In this document: piece after piece, positions 1-8,104 of the stretch
Numbering within the stretch: position 1 is the first letter of the stretch
Layout: the number at the start of each line of letters is the position of its first letter
DNA from: Nanoarchaeales archaeon
GTDB lineage: Archaea; Nanobdellota; Nanobdellia; Woesearchaeales; UBA583
DNA: 35,590 bases
Assembly (NCBI GenBank): GCA_013215525.1
Contig: JABSQY010000011.1
Location: 1 to 35,590 of the forward strand
Direction of reading: 5' to 3'
The notes under the pieces: generated by a model
The model's database searches: none
Told to the model about the DNA's origin: nothing
The model's input: only the letters and a program-made list of their open reading frames with translations
Position numbers and translations under genes: made by a program

Positions 1-2
1 AT

Positions 3-188
3 TTGAAAACATTTCAATTAAATTCAGCATTAAATCTACTAAATGAGGTTAATTCAAATAATTTAATTATATCTGATTTAATTATAAAACAAGAAAACAT
101 TATTCAAACTGTAGATAATAAAGTATTTTATGGAATGCTTTTATTATTTGTATCATTTTTTTTTTATATATTTTTGAGAAAAGAATAA
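3..188 (+). CDS. Small C-terminally anchored membrane protein, possibly 5'-partial
   Basis: The frame is open to the window edge and the listed start is a TTG, so the true start may lie outside. The visible part is 61 residues: a polar N-terminal half, then one hydrophobic segment (GMLLLFVSFFFYIFL) and a short basic tail RKE. This is the layout of a tail-anchored or single-pass membrane protein. I recognise no family. It ends 10 bases before the convergent recombinase gene. Function unknown. Confidence 0.4.
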   Translation: MKTFQLNSALNLLNEVNSNNLIISDLIIKQENIIQTVDNKVFYGMLLLFVSFFFYIFLRKE

Positions 189-198
189 TATTATATTT

Positions 199-831
199 TT
201 AACTTTCTTTAAACAAAGGTTTAGTATCTAATTCAAATCTCATTCCTTCTTCATCAAGGTCGCTGTACCATTCTAATAATGTTTTAACAGTATCTCCAGT
301 ATTTTGTTGAACTGCTTTAATATCTCTTCCTGCTCTACGAGATAGCCTAATAAATGTGTGTCTGAACCAATGAGAACTAACTTTATCAGCAAACTTGAAT
401 TCTATATTATGACTCCATTTTTTTACTATCCTATTACAAGTTTTTTCACTATATGGAAACAATTCTCTACTCTTAATTTCTAATTTTTGTCTTTCTTTTA
501 ACCACATTTTTAACAAAGGAGTGATTGTAGTAGGAAAATAAACCCATCTCCATTCATCTTTTTTAAAATCATATGTTTCAATTCTATTATTATCCCAATC
601 TATTCTATCAATTTCTTGACCAAGGCTTCTAACTTTCCCCCTTTTTTTCTGTCCTACAATATCAGAGATTCTAATTCCGAGGTTGGAGTGCCAAGTCATA
701 TAAAATTTATCTCTAACATTATCTGGAGAATTTAATAATTTTGCTAAATTTTCAGAATTAAAATATTTGTCCGCTTTGAGTATTTTATTAGACACAACTA
801 ACTGATTTTTCATTTTATTTATAAACCTCAT
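199..831 (-). CDS. Tyrosine recombinase, catalytic-domain-only
   Basis: The protein carries the tyrosine recombinase catalytic signature: Arg in LGIRISDIVG (about residue 54), a Lys-containing hairpin around residue 90, HxxR in SSHWFRHTF (154-157) and a candidate nucleophile Tyr in LLEWYSD (189). The second conserved His, normally in an LGH motif, is replaced by Asp in NTGD. At 210 residues it lacks most of the usual N-terminal core-binding domain, so it is either a short recombinase or the surviving 3' half of a longer gene. It lies just downstream of a second recombinase in the same orientation. A perfect inverted repeat sits 20-44 bases upstream of its ATG. It probably acts on integration or excision of a mobile element; activity is uncertain. 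Confidence 0.8.
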   Translation of the reverse strand: MRFINKMKNQLVVSNKILKADKYFNSENLAKLLNSPDNVRDKFYMTWHSNLGIRISDIVGQKKRGKVRSLGQEIDRIDWDNNRIETYDFKKDEWRWVYFPTTITPLLKMWLKERQKLEIKSRELFPYSEKTCNRIVKKWSHNIEFKFADKVSSHWFRHTFIRLSRRAGRDIKAVQQNTGDTVKTLLEWYSDLDEEGMRFELDTKPLFKES

Positions 832-850
832 AAAAATTAGTTTGATTTTT

Positions 851-875
851 GTCCGTTTCTACAATAGAAACGGAC
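851..875. repeat. Perfect 10-bp inverted repeat between two recombinase genes
   Basis: GTCCGTTTCT and AGAAACGGAC flank a 5-base loop ACAAT. The stem is perfect and richer in GC than its surroundings. It lies between the 493-aa recombinase stop and the 210-aa recombinase start. It could be a recombination core or arm site, an operator, or a transcript hairpin. On the minus strand no T-run follows it, so it is a poor terminator for these genes. Confidence 0.75.
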
Positions 876-894
876 AATATATTTTTTACCATTT

Positions 895-2376
895 TTAAGC
901 CAGTTTACCAAATTCATTCTCCTTATGAATTTCTTCAAACTTTTCCCTAAGGAGTGGATTTTCCATTATTGAATTAATTAAACCATTATCTAGCCCTTTT
1001 GAAACATCTAGATTATTAAAAATTCCAGGACTCATTAAAATTTTCATAAATTTCAACTCATCTTCTTTTAGTTTATGTAATTTTTTTGCTTCATTTTCAT
1101 CTAATACAGCACCACAACCACAATATCTAACTTCTGGCGAATGTTCAAATAATTCTGGTCTCTCTGGAAATCTTTCTTCGCAAATAACACATATTCTTTT
1201 ATCCATTGCTGTATCTACTTTTTTTGTTTTATTAATATCAATACCGTGAAATTTTAAAATTTTATCACTTACTGCTTCTTCACCATAGTGAACATACCTT
1301 TTATACATATTAGAATTTTCACTCCATCCACTAAATATTCTTAAATCTCTTTCATTTAATCCTTGTGTTCTATATAGTGAATCTATTTTACTGTGTCTGA
1401 AAAAATGTAAATTTGTTTTCTTATTTAATTTAATTAATTTAGCAGAACGATTAATGATGTCTTGACAAGCAACATTAGAAAGCCTTCCAAATCTATTTTG
1501 ATAACACATAGATAAAAATAGAGGAGCATTTAATTCATCCTTATATTTATGTTCATTAATTAATTTCCTTATGTAAGGTAATGAATTAACTAATATAACT
1601 CTTCTTTCTCCAGTTTTTCCATCTAATTTAATAAATCCATATTTACCTAAATCTTCAATAGAACCAATGTTACAAGCAACTAATTCACCAATTCTTGCTC
1701 CACTTTCATATAATAATGAAATTATACATTTATTTCTAGCACCAACTGTTCCACCAATTAGATTTTTTATATCTTGAGGAGTTAATACTTCATTAGGTGC
1801 TATACTTTTAATATTATCAGAACTATTATTAATTTGTAGATTCGAAACTAATTTAGGGATTTTTCCCATTACAAAATTATCTTTGTTATATGACCAAATA
1901 TAAAACCTTTTAATAGTGATAAGGTATAAATCAATTGTTTTTTGAGAAATTTTAGGTGATTTATTTCTTTGTTTATGTGTTAATGGGTTTCTAGGAATTT
2001 CAATTCCAAAACTTTTTAATTTTTTTTCTCTTATTTCAATTCTTTGCTGTGTAGTTGTTTTTTTAAAATTAATTTTATAATTATCTATATCTTCTTTTGT
2101 AGCATCTATTAAATTTTTTTCAATATATTCTCCAAATTTAATTATATTATTTACATATCTAAGTATAGATTGTTTACTTCCAATTATTTTATAATCAAAT
2201 CTTCGACCATAATCATCAGTATATGTCTGTTTAGTTCTACTTTCCAAAAAATCAACATATAAATACATTTCTTTTTTATTATTTTCATTCAATAAGGGAT
2301 TTTTTTCAATTAAGTTTTCTATTCTCCTATTGTAAAATTCTTCTACTATATCTTTATACTCTTTGTGTTGCTTCAT
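895..2376 (-). CDS. Tyrosine recombinase/integrase with C-terminal zinc ribbon
   Basis: This is a full-length archaeal-type integrase of 493 residues. It has an N-terminal SAM-like core-binding region (about 35-165) and a catalytic domain with Arg228 (GARIGEL), Lys254 (DGKTGERR), H324xxR327 (LHFFRHS), Trp351 in place of the second His (FSGWSEN) and nucleophile Tyr361 (MYKRYVHY). A C-terminal zinc-ribbon-like module follows, with CVIC and CGC cysteine pairs (about 396-421) and then a helical tail. Such zinc-ribbon extensions occur on archaeal integrases. All catalytic residues are present, so it is likely active. The TATA-like TTATGATAAAG lies about 25 bases upstream of the ATG. It points to an integrated element at the left side of the window; the extent cannot be seen. 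Confidence 0.9.
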   Translation of the reverse strand: MKQHKEYKDIVEEFYNRRIENLIEKNPLLNENNKKEMYLYVDFLESRTKQTYTDDYGRRFDYKIIGSKQSILRYVNNIIKFGEYIEKNLIDATKEDIDNYKINFKKTTTQQRIEIREKKLKSFGIEIPRNPLTHKQRNKSPKISQKTIDLYLITIKRFYIWSYNKDNFVMGKIPKLVSNLQINNSSDNIKSIAPNEVLTPQDIKNLIGGTVGARNKCIISLLYESGARIGELVACNIGSIEDLGKYGFIKLDGKTGERRVILVNSLPYIRKLINEHKYKDELNAPLFLSMCYQNRFGRLSNVACQDIINRSAKLIKLNKKTNLHFFRHSKIDSLYRTQGLNERDLRIFSGWSENSNMYKRYVHYGEEAVSDKILKFHGIDINKTKKVDTAMDKRICVICEERFPERPELFEHSPEVRYCGCGAVLDENEAKKLHKLKEDELKFMKILMSPGIFNNLDVSKGLDNGLINSIMENPLLREKFEEIHKENEFGKLA

Positions 2377-2417
2377 TTTTAATTATGTTAATACTTTATC
2401 ATAATTATATTTTTACT

Positions 2418-2458
2418 GGTTCTCACTGAGACCCACATATTATTGGGTATCAATATTG
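2418..2458. repeat. Overlapping small hairpins upstream of the integrase
   Basis: In the 165-base gap between the integrase promoter and the glutathione peroxidase stop, GGT(T)CTC pairs with GAGACC (2418-2433) and ACCCA pairs with TGGGT (2431-2435/2444-2448). The two share the ACC, so they exclude each other. CAATATTG (2451-2458) is a perfect palindrome. This could be an attachment or recombinase-binding region, but that is a guess. Confidence 0.3.
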
Positions 2459-2541
2459 AAATTCAATCCTTACTTTCACAAAGCAGATGCTTATGAAATC
2501 AAAGATATTCACAAAGTATCAATTAAAAATTTTATTTAAAA

Positions 2542-3018
2542 TTATAATAATTCTTCAATGTATCTTTCTAATTTCTCTGGAACTGTTGTAGGTTTAAATC
2601 TGTTTACAGGTGTACCTTCTTTATCAATTAAAAACTTTGTAAAATTCCATTTGATTGAATTTGTTAATGCTCCTTGTTGCATTTCTTTTAGATATGTATA
2701 TAATGGATTTTCATTATTTCCATTTACTTCAATTTTTTCCATCATTGGAAAAGTTACACCAAAGTCAATCATACAACCTTCTTGAATTGCTTGAGAATTA
2801 CCAGGCTCTTGATTTCCAAATTGATTACATGGGAATCCAATTACTACGAAATCTTTTGATTTATATTTATTATATAATTTTTCTAATCCTTCGAATTGTT
2901 TTGTAAATCCACATTTACTTGCTGTATTCACAATTAAAACAACTTTACCTTTAAAATCATTTAATGAAATTTCTTCACCTTTAATATTCTGTACTTTGAA
3001 ATCATAAATTTTTGTCAT
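2542..3018 (-). CDS. Glutathione peroxidase family (Cys type, likely thioredoxin-dependent)
   Basis: Reduces hydrogen peroxide or organic hydroperoxides in the cytoplasm. The active-site motif is NTASKCGFT, with Cys rather than selenocysteine. The conserved FPCNQFGNQEPG block supplies the catalytic Gln and a likely resolving Cys, and KWNFTKFL supplies the catalytic Trp and Asn. Cys-type members of this family generally use thioredoxin rather than glutathione. I take the ATG at 3018 (MTKIYDFKVQ) rather than the upstream GTG in the track, because it matches the family N-terminus and has an AT-rich box about 27 bases upstream. About 158 residues, normal for the family. The family is mainly bacterial and eukaryotic, so the gene was probably acquired by transfer. 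Confidence 0.92.
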   Translation of the reverse strand: MTKIYDFKVQNIKGEEISLNDFKGKVVLIVNTASKCGFTKQFEGLEKLYNKYKSKDFVVIGFPCNQFGNQEPGNSQAIQEGCMIDFGVTFPMMEKIEVNGNNENPLYTYLKEMQQGALTNSIKWNFTKFLIDKEGTPVNRFKPTTVPEKLERYIEELL

Positions 3019-3130
3019 AAGAATAATTCCTTTTGACACTTAATAAAGATTTATCACTTTAATTATTTACAAGTAGTGTAACTCAAATTTTGTATAGATT
3101 AATATGTATTTAATTAAAGAAGTGAATTAT

Positions 3131-3496
3131 TTATCTTCTTCTTTTTGAATTAATTGCAACAGCTTGGTCTATATAGTACTTTAATATCTCTGTGTCTGCT
3201 TTGTGCATTATTAAACTACGCATTTCTCTTCCAGTTCCAGTTAATAGTTTGAATCTATCTTTCATTTTAATTCCTTTTAAAAATGTAATTTCTACAGTTT
3301 GCTTCATTGTTCTCATATTACAAATTGGTCCATTGTCGTCAGCGAATGTTGTAATGATTGATTTTTGTAGTTCTAACATTTGAGGGTATGATAATAATAC
3401 TTCTCTTATGTCTAGAAATAAATTCTTACTTGATGATTCTAAGTCTTTTTCGAACTGTGTTTGTGGTTCTTTGTATTTATCAAATTCTTCTTCCAT
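3131..3496 (-). CDS. DUF1801 (YdhG-like) domain protein
   Basis: The 121-residue protein has the DUF1801 layout: a helical start (DIREVLLSYPQMLELQKSI), a central strand region with a KG pair (ITFLKGIKMKDRFKLLTGTG) and the closing REMRSLIMH segment where family members have GKxMRHIK. The domain adopts a small alpha/beta fold of unknown biochemical role; relatives are found widely in bacteria. The N-terminal 20 residues are acidic and polar. It is followed on the same strand by glutathione peroxidase, with a 90-base gap that allows a separate promoter. No catalytic residues can be named. Confidence 0.7.
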   Translation of the reverse strand: MEEEFDKYKEPQTQFEKDLESSSKNLFLDIREVLLSYPQMLELQKSIITTFADDNGPICNMRTMKQTVEITFLKGIKMKDRFKLLTGTGREMRSLIMHKADTEILKYYIDQAVAINSKRRR

Positions 3497-3560
3497 TTTT
3501 ATTTATTTTATATATAATTATTTTTTATTACTATTTATGTGTTTATTTTTACTATTATTG

Positions 3561-3752
3561 TCAATATATTTCTTTTACTCTTCCAACTTGTCCACACTCA
3601 AGCATTACCTTGATGCCGTGGTGGTGATTTGGAGAATTAGTTAATATTTTAGATACACATCCTTTTGTAATCTTTCCAGAACGCTGGTCTTGTTTTAATA
3701 CAATTCCTACATCTAGACCAGATTTGATATTATCTCTAATTGTTCCACTCAT
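3561..3752 (-). CDS. YwbE family protein (DUF2196)
   Basis: The 63-residue protein matches the YwbE family over its whole length: IRDNIKSGLDVGIVLKQDQ, then SGKITKGCVSKILTNSP, HHHGIKVMLECGQVGRVKEI. The family is a compact basic beta protein found in many bacteria and some archaea; its role is not established, although the KOW/OB-like pattern suggests nucleic acid binding. In most relatives the equivalent of HHHG is HPHG. A TATA-like CTTATAAC lies about 27 bases upstream of the ATG. It is a single gene with room for its own promoter. Confidence 0.85.
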   Translation of the reverse strand: MSGTIRDNIKSGLDVGIVLKQDQRSGKITKGCVSKILTNSPNHHHGIKVMLECGQVGRVKEIY

Positions 3753-3823
3753 AAATAATATATCTGTTTATTGTGTTATAAGTGTATGTTATTATTTAAT
3801 AAAATAGTATAAGTATGGTATAC

Positions 3824-3875
3824 ATATAGTATAATTATATAGTAAAATTATATAGTAAAATTATATAGTAAAATT
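3824..3875. repeat. Four tandem 13-bp repeats
   Basis: Four head-to-tail copies of ATATAGTAAAATT (the first has ATATAGTATAATT) lie in the 325-base gap upstream of the YwbE-like gene. The unit contains a TATA-like core. It may be a slippage-prone spacer or an array of protein-binding sites. No open reading frame covers it. Confidence 0.85.
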
Positions 3876-3911
3876 AAATCATTTATTTTAAGTAGTTAGA
3901 ATTATTTGGTT

Positions 3912-3961
3912 TGCCAGACTACATAATGTAGAATTACAGGCAGATTGATGTGCAAAGCACA
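3912..3961. other. Intergenic hairpins, possible small RNA or site
   Basis: This part of the same gap is less AT-rich. CTACAT and ATGTAG (3919-3931) form a 6-bp stem with a single-base loop as drawn, enclosed by TGCC and GGCA (3912-3915/3939-3942). TGTGC and GCACA (3949-3961) form a second stem with loop AAA. An A-rich run follows. It could be a small RNA, a transposon relic or chance; no conserved RNA family is recognised. Confidence 0.3.
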
Positions 3962-4077
3962 AGTAAAAAAAGTTTAATTTGTTTTATAAAAGTTGTTATT
4001 TTATAAGTAATTAAACAAATATTGAAATTATGAGTATTAAATGATATATTCATTAAATTAATTAAATAGTGTAACAA

Positions 4078-5232
4078 TTATAAATCAAGTGTTACTAATG
4101 GGACAAATCTTTCATCTTCATTAAATGCGCCGTGTGTTGCTTTTTGTATATTTGAGGTTGAATCAAATAATACATAGTTATCCCTCATGATTAGTATATA
4201 ATCTCCAACTCTGTCAAAAAGTTTCGGGTTTGGAGTTCCTAGTCCATAGAAATTATCATTTATTATATCTTCTCCTTTAATACACCAACAATATTTAGAT
4301 AATTTATTTTTTACTATTTTTAAAAATTTATCTACTTTATTTGGTTTTACATAACAATTTCTAACTCTTGGTTCTCCAGTTATTGGGATTGATAAACATT
4401 CCTCCAATCCTACTATATTTTCAATAAAAATTTGAGAGTCTTTATCATAATCTATCATTCCATGGTCTGATGTTATTATTAACTTTGTTTTTGTATTTTT
4501 AATATTTTTGGAAAGTTCTCTTATTTGATTATCTATTGTTTCAAAGAATAAATTTGTTTTAGGAGTCCCAACTCCTGAAATATGTTGAATTGAATCAAAT
4601 TCATCTAAATATGCGTGTATATATCTTCTATTTTTTGATTTTTGATTTATTAAATCTTTTAATTCAGGGAGGACATGTATGTCTGTTTCAGTTGGAATTA
4701 TTTTTGTGTTTGATGCTACATAATTTATAAATTTTCTTTTTGATTTTTCTTTTTCAATTATTGTGTAACAATCACTTTTAAAATCTTTATGATAAGATTC
4801 AATTTCTAATATGTTGTCTATTATTAAATTATTTTCTGATACTTGTTCATCATTATCATAATTAGTAAAAGGTAGTATTTTAACTATAGATTTTGTTTCT
4901 TTTAGATACATTGTCCATCCTGTAAGTCCGTGTTGTTGTGGTGGATATCCTACTTGGAAAGCAGTGTTTGCGCAGGTTGTTGCTGCTAAAAAAGTTGTTG
5001 AAAGTTTTGTTTTAAGATGTTTATATAAAAACGAGTCTTTTTGTGTTTTAAGATAGTTATATCCAAGACCATCAATCACAATTAATACAATATTATCATA
5101 TTTACTAAGTTCTCTTGAGTCTAATGCTTTTAGTTCATTATATTTATGTTTTTTTCCAAAATTATTTGAAATTGAACTCATTAAATTAATAATATTATTC
5201 TCTTTATAGTTTGGTTTTTCAAAGTCATACAT
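4078..5232 (-). CDS. Alkaline phosphatase superfamily phosphodiesterase/nucleotide pyrophosphatase-like
   Basis: The fold is that of type I phosphodiesterases (PF01663): a first metal-binding strand NIVLIVIDGLGYNYL (about residues 50-64), a nucleophile region TTFLAATTCANTAF with the expected Thr, and the metal-binding SDHGMIDYD near residue 260, followed by a late TxGxxN/THGAF region (KATHGAFNEDER) near the C-terminus. Family members hydrolyse phosphodiester or pyrophosphate bonds of nucleotides or lipid head groups; the substrate here is unknown. There is no signal peptide, so it is likely cytoplasmic, which is unusual for secreted relatives. The ATG at 5232 is preferred over the GTG at 5244 because CTTATAAAGG sits about 30 bases upstream. 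Confidence 0.8.
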   Translation of the reverse strand: MYDFEKPNYKENNIINLMSSISNNFGKKHKYNELKALDSRELSKYDNIVLIVIDGLGYNYLKTQKDSFLYKHLKTKLSTTFLAATTCANTAFQVGYPPQQHGLTGWTMYLKETKSIVKILPFTNYDNDEQVSENNLIIDNILEIESYHKDFKSDCYTIIEKEKSKRKFINYVASNTKIIPTETDIHVLPELKDLINQKSKNRRYIHAYLDEFDSIQHISGVGTPKTNLFFETIDNQIRELSKNIKNTKTKLIITSDHGMIDYDKDSQIFIENIVGLEECLSIPITGEPRVRNCYVKPNKVDKFLKIVKNKLSKYCWCIKGEDIINDNFYGLGTPNPKLFDRVGDYILIMRDNYVLFDSTSNIQKATHGAFNEDERFVPLVTLDL

Positions 5233-5405
5233 TATAAAAAACACTCTGAGATTATTCCTTTATAAGCTTATTTATTATTTGTATGTAGTAGATGAAATTT
5301 TCTAAAATAGTAATTATGAATTAAATAAAAAATAATTATATGGGAATATAATATTATTTTTATTAATAAATGTTAAATATTTTAGTTTATAATTTTATTA
5401 TTTTA

Positions 5406-6314
5406 TTATTCAAAGAAATCTTTTCCATTCATAATTTCTAATGGAAGATTTGGTTCTGGACCTTCAAGATAACTCTTTAAGTCTTTAGATTGTCTTCTTA
5501 GTTTTTCTTCGTGTCCTAATATTAATAATGTGTTTCCGCTGGCAAGCCCTAAATCCTTACATATTTTTCCCTCTCTATATAATCTTACATCACCAAGTGG
5601 CCCAGATCTATCGTCAACGTGATTTTCATTAAATTTCCATATGTCTACCATTCTGTCACCATCCATATCCCATATAATTGTAATTATGTATGTTGAATCG
5701 TCGTAGTATGAATCTGATTTTATTATGTTTACAATATAATCTTCTACTTCTTTTTTATTCATTCCTTTGTATGAATTTTTTGCATCTACATCAGGCCATA
5801 CAATTATTTGCATTTTATCATTAAAAAAGTCTAAACTATTGTAAAAGGAATGATTTGGTTTGTATTCGAATTCTAGGTTTGGTAGATGACCTTGTTCCCA
5901 TATACTTTTAAAAAGTTGTTTTTGAGATTTTGCAAATGATTCATCTTCTATTATTAATAATCTTTCAGAGTTGTATATTGCAACAGTATTGTCAAATATT
6001 AGTATTTCGTCATCAATTGTGTATATGTCTTTAGGAACGTATCTAAAGTTCATAAGTAGGTTTACAAATTCTTTGTTGCTTGTAAATTTTGCAACTGATT
6101 GTGTGTTTGTGATTTGGTTAAATTTGATGTTGTTATTTAGAAAATTCTTTCTTAGTGTTTCTGCTTTTTGTTTGTCAAATAAGTCTGACATGTCTGTTTT
6201 TTCAAATATAAATATTTCTTTATCTTTTGAGTTAGAAGATTTTAAAGTGATATCGTATAAGTCTTGCTGTGTTACAGGTTTTATTGTTGATATATAATTA
6301 TTCTGTTTTTTCAT
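5406..6314 (-). CDS. Unknown protein with a TrmB-C/PLD-like sensor segment
   Basis: No full-length family is recognised. I start it at ATG 6314 (MKKQNNYIST), not at the track start, because a TATATATT box lies about 26 bases upstream and this removes an overlap with the next gene. Around residues 110-150 it has DDEILIFDNTVAIYN, then ERLLIIEDESFAKSQKQLF, and KSIWEQGH. This resembles the last strand-strand-helix of the effector domain of TrmB-type regulators, but no HTH is present. Near residue 220 DMDGDRMVDIW fits a DxDGDxxxD calcium-binding loop. The C-terminus is acidic and polar. It might be an orphan ligand-sensing protein; that is inference from local similarity only. Confidence 0.55.
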   Translation of the reverse strand: MKKQNNYISTIKPVTQQDLYDITLKSSNSKDKEIFIFEKTDMSDLFDKQKAETLRKNFLNNNIKFNQITNTQSVAKFTSNKEFVNLLMNFRYVPKDIYTIDDEILIFDNTVAIYNSERLLIIEDESFAKSQKQLFKSIWEQGHLPNLEFEYKPNHSFYNSLDFFNDKMQIIVWPDVDAKNSYKGMNKKEVEDYIVNIIKSDSYYDDSTYIITIIWDMDGDRMVDIWKFNENHVDDRSGPLGDVRLYREGKICKDLGLASGNTLLILGHEEKLRRQSKDLKSYLEGPEPNLPLEIMNGKDFFE

Positions 6315-6372
6315 ATTAATTGAAATTGAATAATAATATATATTAATTGAGGTTGACAAAAATTTGTAGTTT

Positions 6373-6783
6373 TTATTTATTTCTAACACCACCTAATTCA
6401 TCAGCCCATTTTTCAGGATATGAATTTTCATATTGTTTATATGTGAATTTTTTATCTACACTTAATCTGATTGCTTGAAATACTGATGGAATTCCTATAA
6501 TTATAATATATAGTGGACCTGTGTAGTATCCTTGTAGTGTGTGTCCGTATTCGTGTTTTATAAGTTCATTATCTAATTTACTTTCATTAATAAAAATAAA
6601 TTTTCCTAAAGAAATTCCAATTAAAAGTTTTGTATCGCGTGTTGTAATTAATGTTATGTCTTTGTGTTGCGTAACATTTGCTATATCTTTTCTAAGTTTT
6701 AATATTATATATAATAAAATTCCCAATAAAGTCTGTGGAAGACACCAAGTCCAAAGTATAATATTTCTTAAAAAATAGTTCAT
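6373..6783 (-). CDS. Membrane-associated zincin-like protein (HExxH)
   Basis: The 136-residue protein begins with one or two hydrophobic segments (ILWTWCLPQTLLGILLYIIL) and carries the zinc-protease motif KHEYGHTLQ at about residues 77-85. A second hydrophobic stretch (GPLYIIIIGIPSVF) follows, then ENSYPEKWADELGGV, whose Glu or Asp could be the third zinc ligand. Similar short proteins with the HEYGH, GPLY, IPS and WADxLGG blocks occur in gut Firmicutes and Bacteroidetes and have no assigned function. It may be a minimal peptidase or a degenerate one. It lies upstream of the sensor-like gene in the same orientation, with a 58-base gap to the chosen start of that gene. Confidence 0.65.
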   Translation of the reverse strand: MNYFLRNIILWTWCLPQTLLGILLYIILKLRKDIANVTQHKDITLITTRDTKLLIGISLGKFIFINESKLDNELIKHEYGHTLQGYYTGPLYIIIIGIPSVFQAIRLSVDKKFTYKQYENSYPEKWADELGGVRNK

Positions 6784-6852
6784 AGTATAACCTTTTTTAC
6801 TTTTTATTATTTAAATTACTTTGTTATTAATTCAGATAGTTTTCTATGATTT

Positions 6853-7311
6853 CTATTGTAATATCTCTTGTGTGTTCATTCGTTTTGAATACCATACTTG
6901 GAAGCTTGTGATTGCTACTACAACCATCATCATTACTAGGAAACTTGTACCGAGAACAGAGTAACTGCCTGCGATTGCTTCAAGAACAAATGAGATTGCT
7001 GCTATAATTGCACTAAATATAAATACTGGAATTGCCCATGCTTTACGAAAAATCATTAGAACAGCACCGATGAATGCACCCCATGAACTTAGTGTAAATG
7101 CGATAATGTTAATAGTTGGAACGTTAAGAAAGAATTCAGCTTGCGTGATTGTCATACCTTGAGCAACTAAGCTTTCTACTGTCATACTGAAGAAGTCTAT
7201 ATTGTGGTATGCTCCCATTAGGTTCCAGATTAGTAATACTGCTGCAATTATCCAGAAGGATGTTGGTGTTATTGTACTTGTAGTTTTGTCATTATTTTTT
7301 AGTTTAGTCAT
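6853..7311 (-). CDS. Small four-helix membrane protein
   Basis: Four transmembrane helices are visible in 152 residues: SFWIIAAVLLIWNLMGAY, INIIAFTLSSWGAFIGAVLMIF, AIPVFIFSAIIAAISFVLEAI and TSFLVMMMVVVAITSFQVWY. The FWIIAxxxLxWNLMGA start, a segment QAEFFLNVPTIN before helix 2 and a basic turn (FRKAW) match small bacterial proteins often labelled as sugar transporter without evidence. The N-terminal 15 residues are polar and probably cytoplasmic. Transport activity is unproven. It differs in hydrophobicity and slightly higher GC from the neighbours. Confidence 0.7.
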   Translation of the reverse strand: MTKLKNNDKTTSTITPTSFWIIAAVLLIWNLMGAYHNIDFFSMTVESLVAQGMTITQAEFFLNVPTINIIAFTLSSWGAFIGAVLMIFRKAWAIPVFIFSAIIAAISFVLEAIAGSYSVLGTSFLVMMMVVVAITSFQVWYSKRMNTQEILQ

Positions 7312-7393
7312 TAAATTAATTCTATTTAAATTGTTTATAAAGATTTATATTTAAAGTTCGTGTTCGCATTTTCTAATTGAATAATGCGAAAAA

Positions 7394-7972
7394 TTAAAAT
7401 ATTTTAAAATAATCATTTAAGTGTTTTACTCTATGGATTCCTGATGGGAGTTTATCTGAAGTTTGGTTCCAAGGTTTATCTATTAATACTATGTCTCTGT
7501 TTGGCGTTACACATGCTAAGGCGTGAGTTAAGGAGTCCTCTACTAATAAATCAATTCCTATTTTATCACATACATCTCTTTTTGATAAAGGTTTTGAGTT
7601 ATCTTTTGAATAACTATTTACCATATGTATTTCATCAAATTTGTTTGGGAAAAATTTATGTATTGAGTTATATGTTTGTTCTTTAATTTCGTTCTGTCTT
7701 GCAGTAATTATTTCTAAGTTGTGGTGTTTGGATAATTGAGTTATAATTCTTTGAGAGTTTTCAACAACTTGCGCTTGCTCGAAGAATTTTGAATTGTAAT
7801 GTTCAAACATTTTATTAATTGCTTGTTCTCTTGTTCCACCCCAAACTTTCCAGAAATCATAAGATATAAAATCATCAATTGTAAGTTTTGTGTTATAAGT
7901 ATGATTATGAAATTTTATGATAGCTGGAACGTGTTCAAATAAAACATCATCATAATCGAAACCTATTTTCAT
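7394..7972 (-). CDS. 5'(3')-deoxyribonucleotidase-like HAD phosphatase
   Basis: A HAD-superfamily protein of 192 residues. Motif I is GFDYDDVLFEH, where the first Asp is the nucleophile and the Asp two residues later the acid/base. A helical cap follows (about 20-80), then motif II EIITARQ (Thr), Lys in KPLSKRDVC and motif III DLLVEDSLTHAL with the metal-binding Asp. The pattern fits the NT5C family (PF06941), which dephosphorylates nucleoside monophosphates, although many members have unknown substrates. The TATA box TATATAAAG lies about 26 bases upstream of the ATG, so the start is secure. Cytoplasmic. Confidence 0.82.
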   Translation of the reverse strand: MKIGFDYDDVLFEHVPAIIKFHNHTYNTKLTIDDFISYDFWKVWGGTREQAINKMFEHYNSKFFEQAQVVENSQRIITQLSKHHNLEIITARQNEIKEQTYNSIHKFFPNKFDEIHMVNSYSKDNSKPLSKRDVCDKIGIDLLVEDSLTHALACVTPNRDIVLIDKPWNQTSDKLPSGIHRVKHLNDYFKIF

Positions 7973-8104
7973 ACTTTGAATGTGTGTTTGCGCTTTATAT
8001 ATATTAGTATCTATATTATTTTAAAAGTGTGAACTAAATACTTTTACTAACTTGTCAAAGAATTAACACATCAGATTTAAAAAGTGTCACAGCGATTTTT
8101 ATAT

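Noticed and set aside
2558-2906. Plus-strand ORFs over the glutathione peroxidase gene
   Set aside because: Antisense shadows of a gene with clear family motifs.
3824-3875. CRISPR-like array
   Set aside because: Units are contiguous 13-mers with no spacers, so this is a simple tandem repeat.
3912-3961. tRNA gene
   Set aside because: No acceptor stem of 7 bp, no T-loop consensus and no anticodon arm of the right size.
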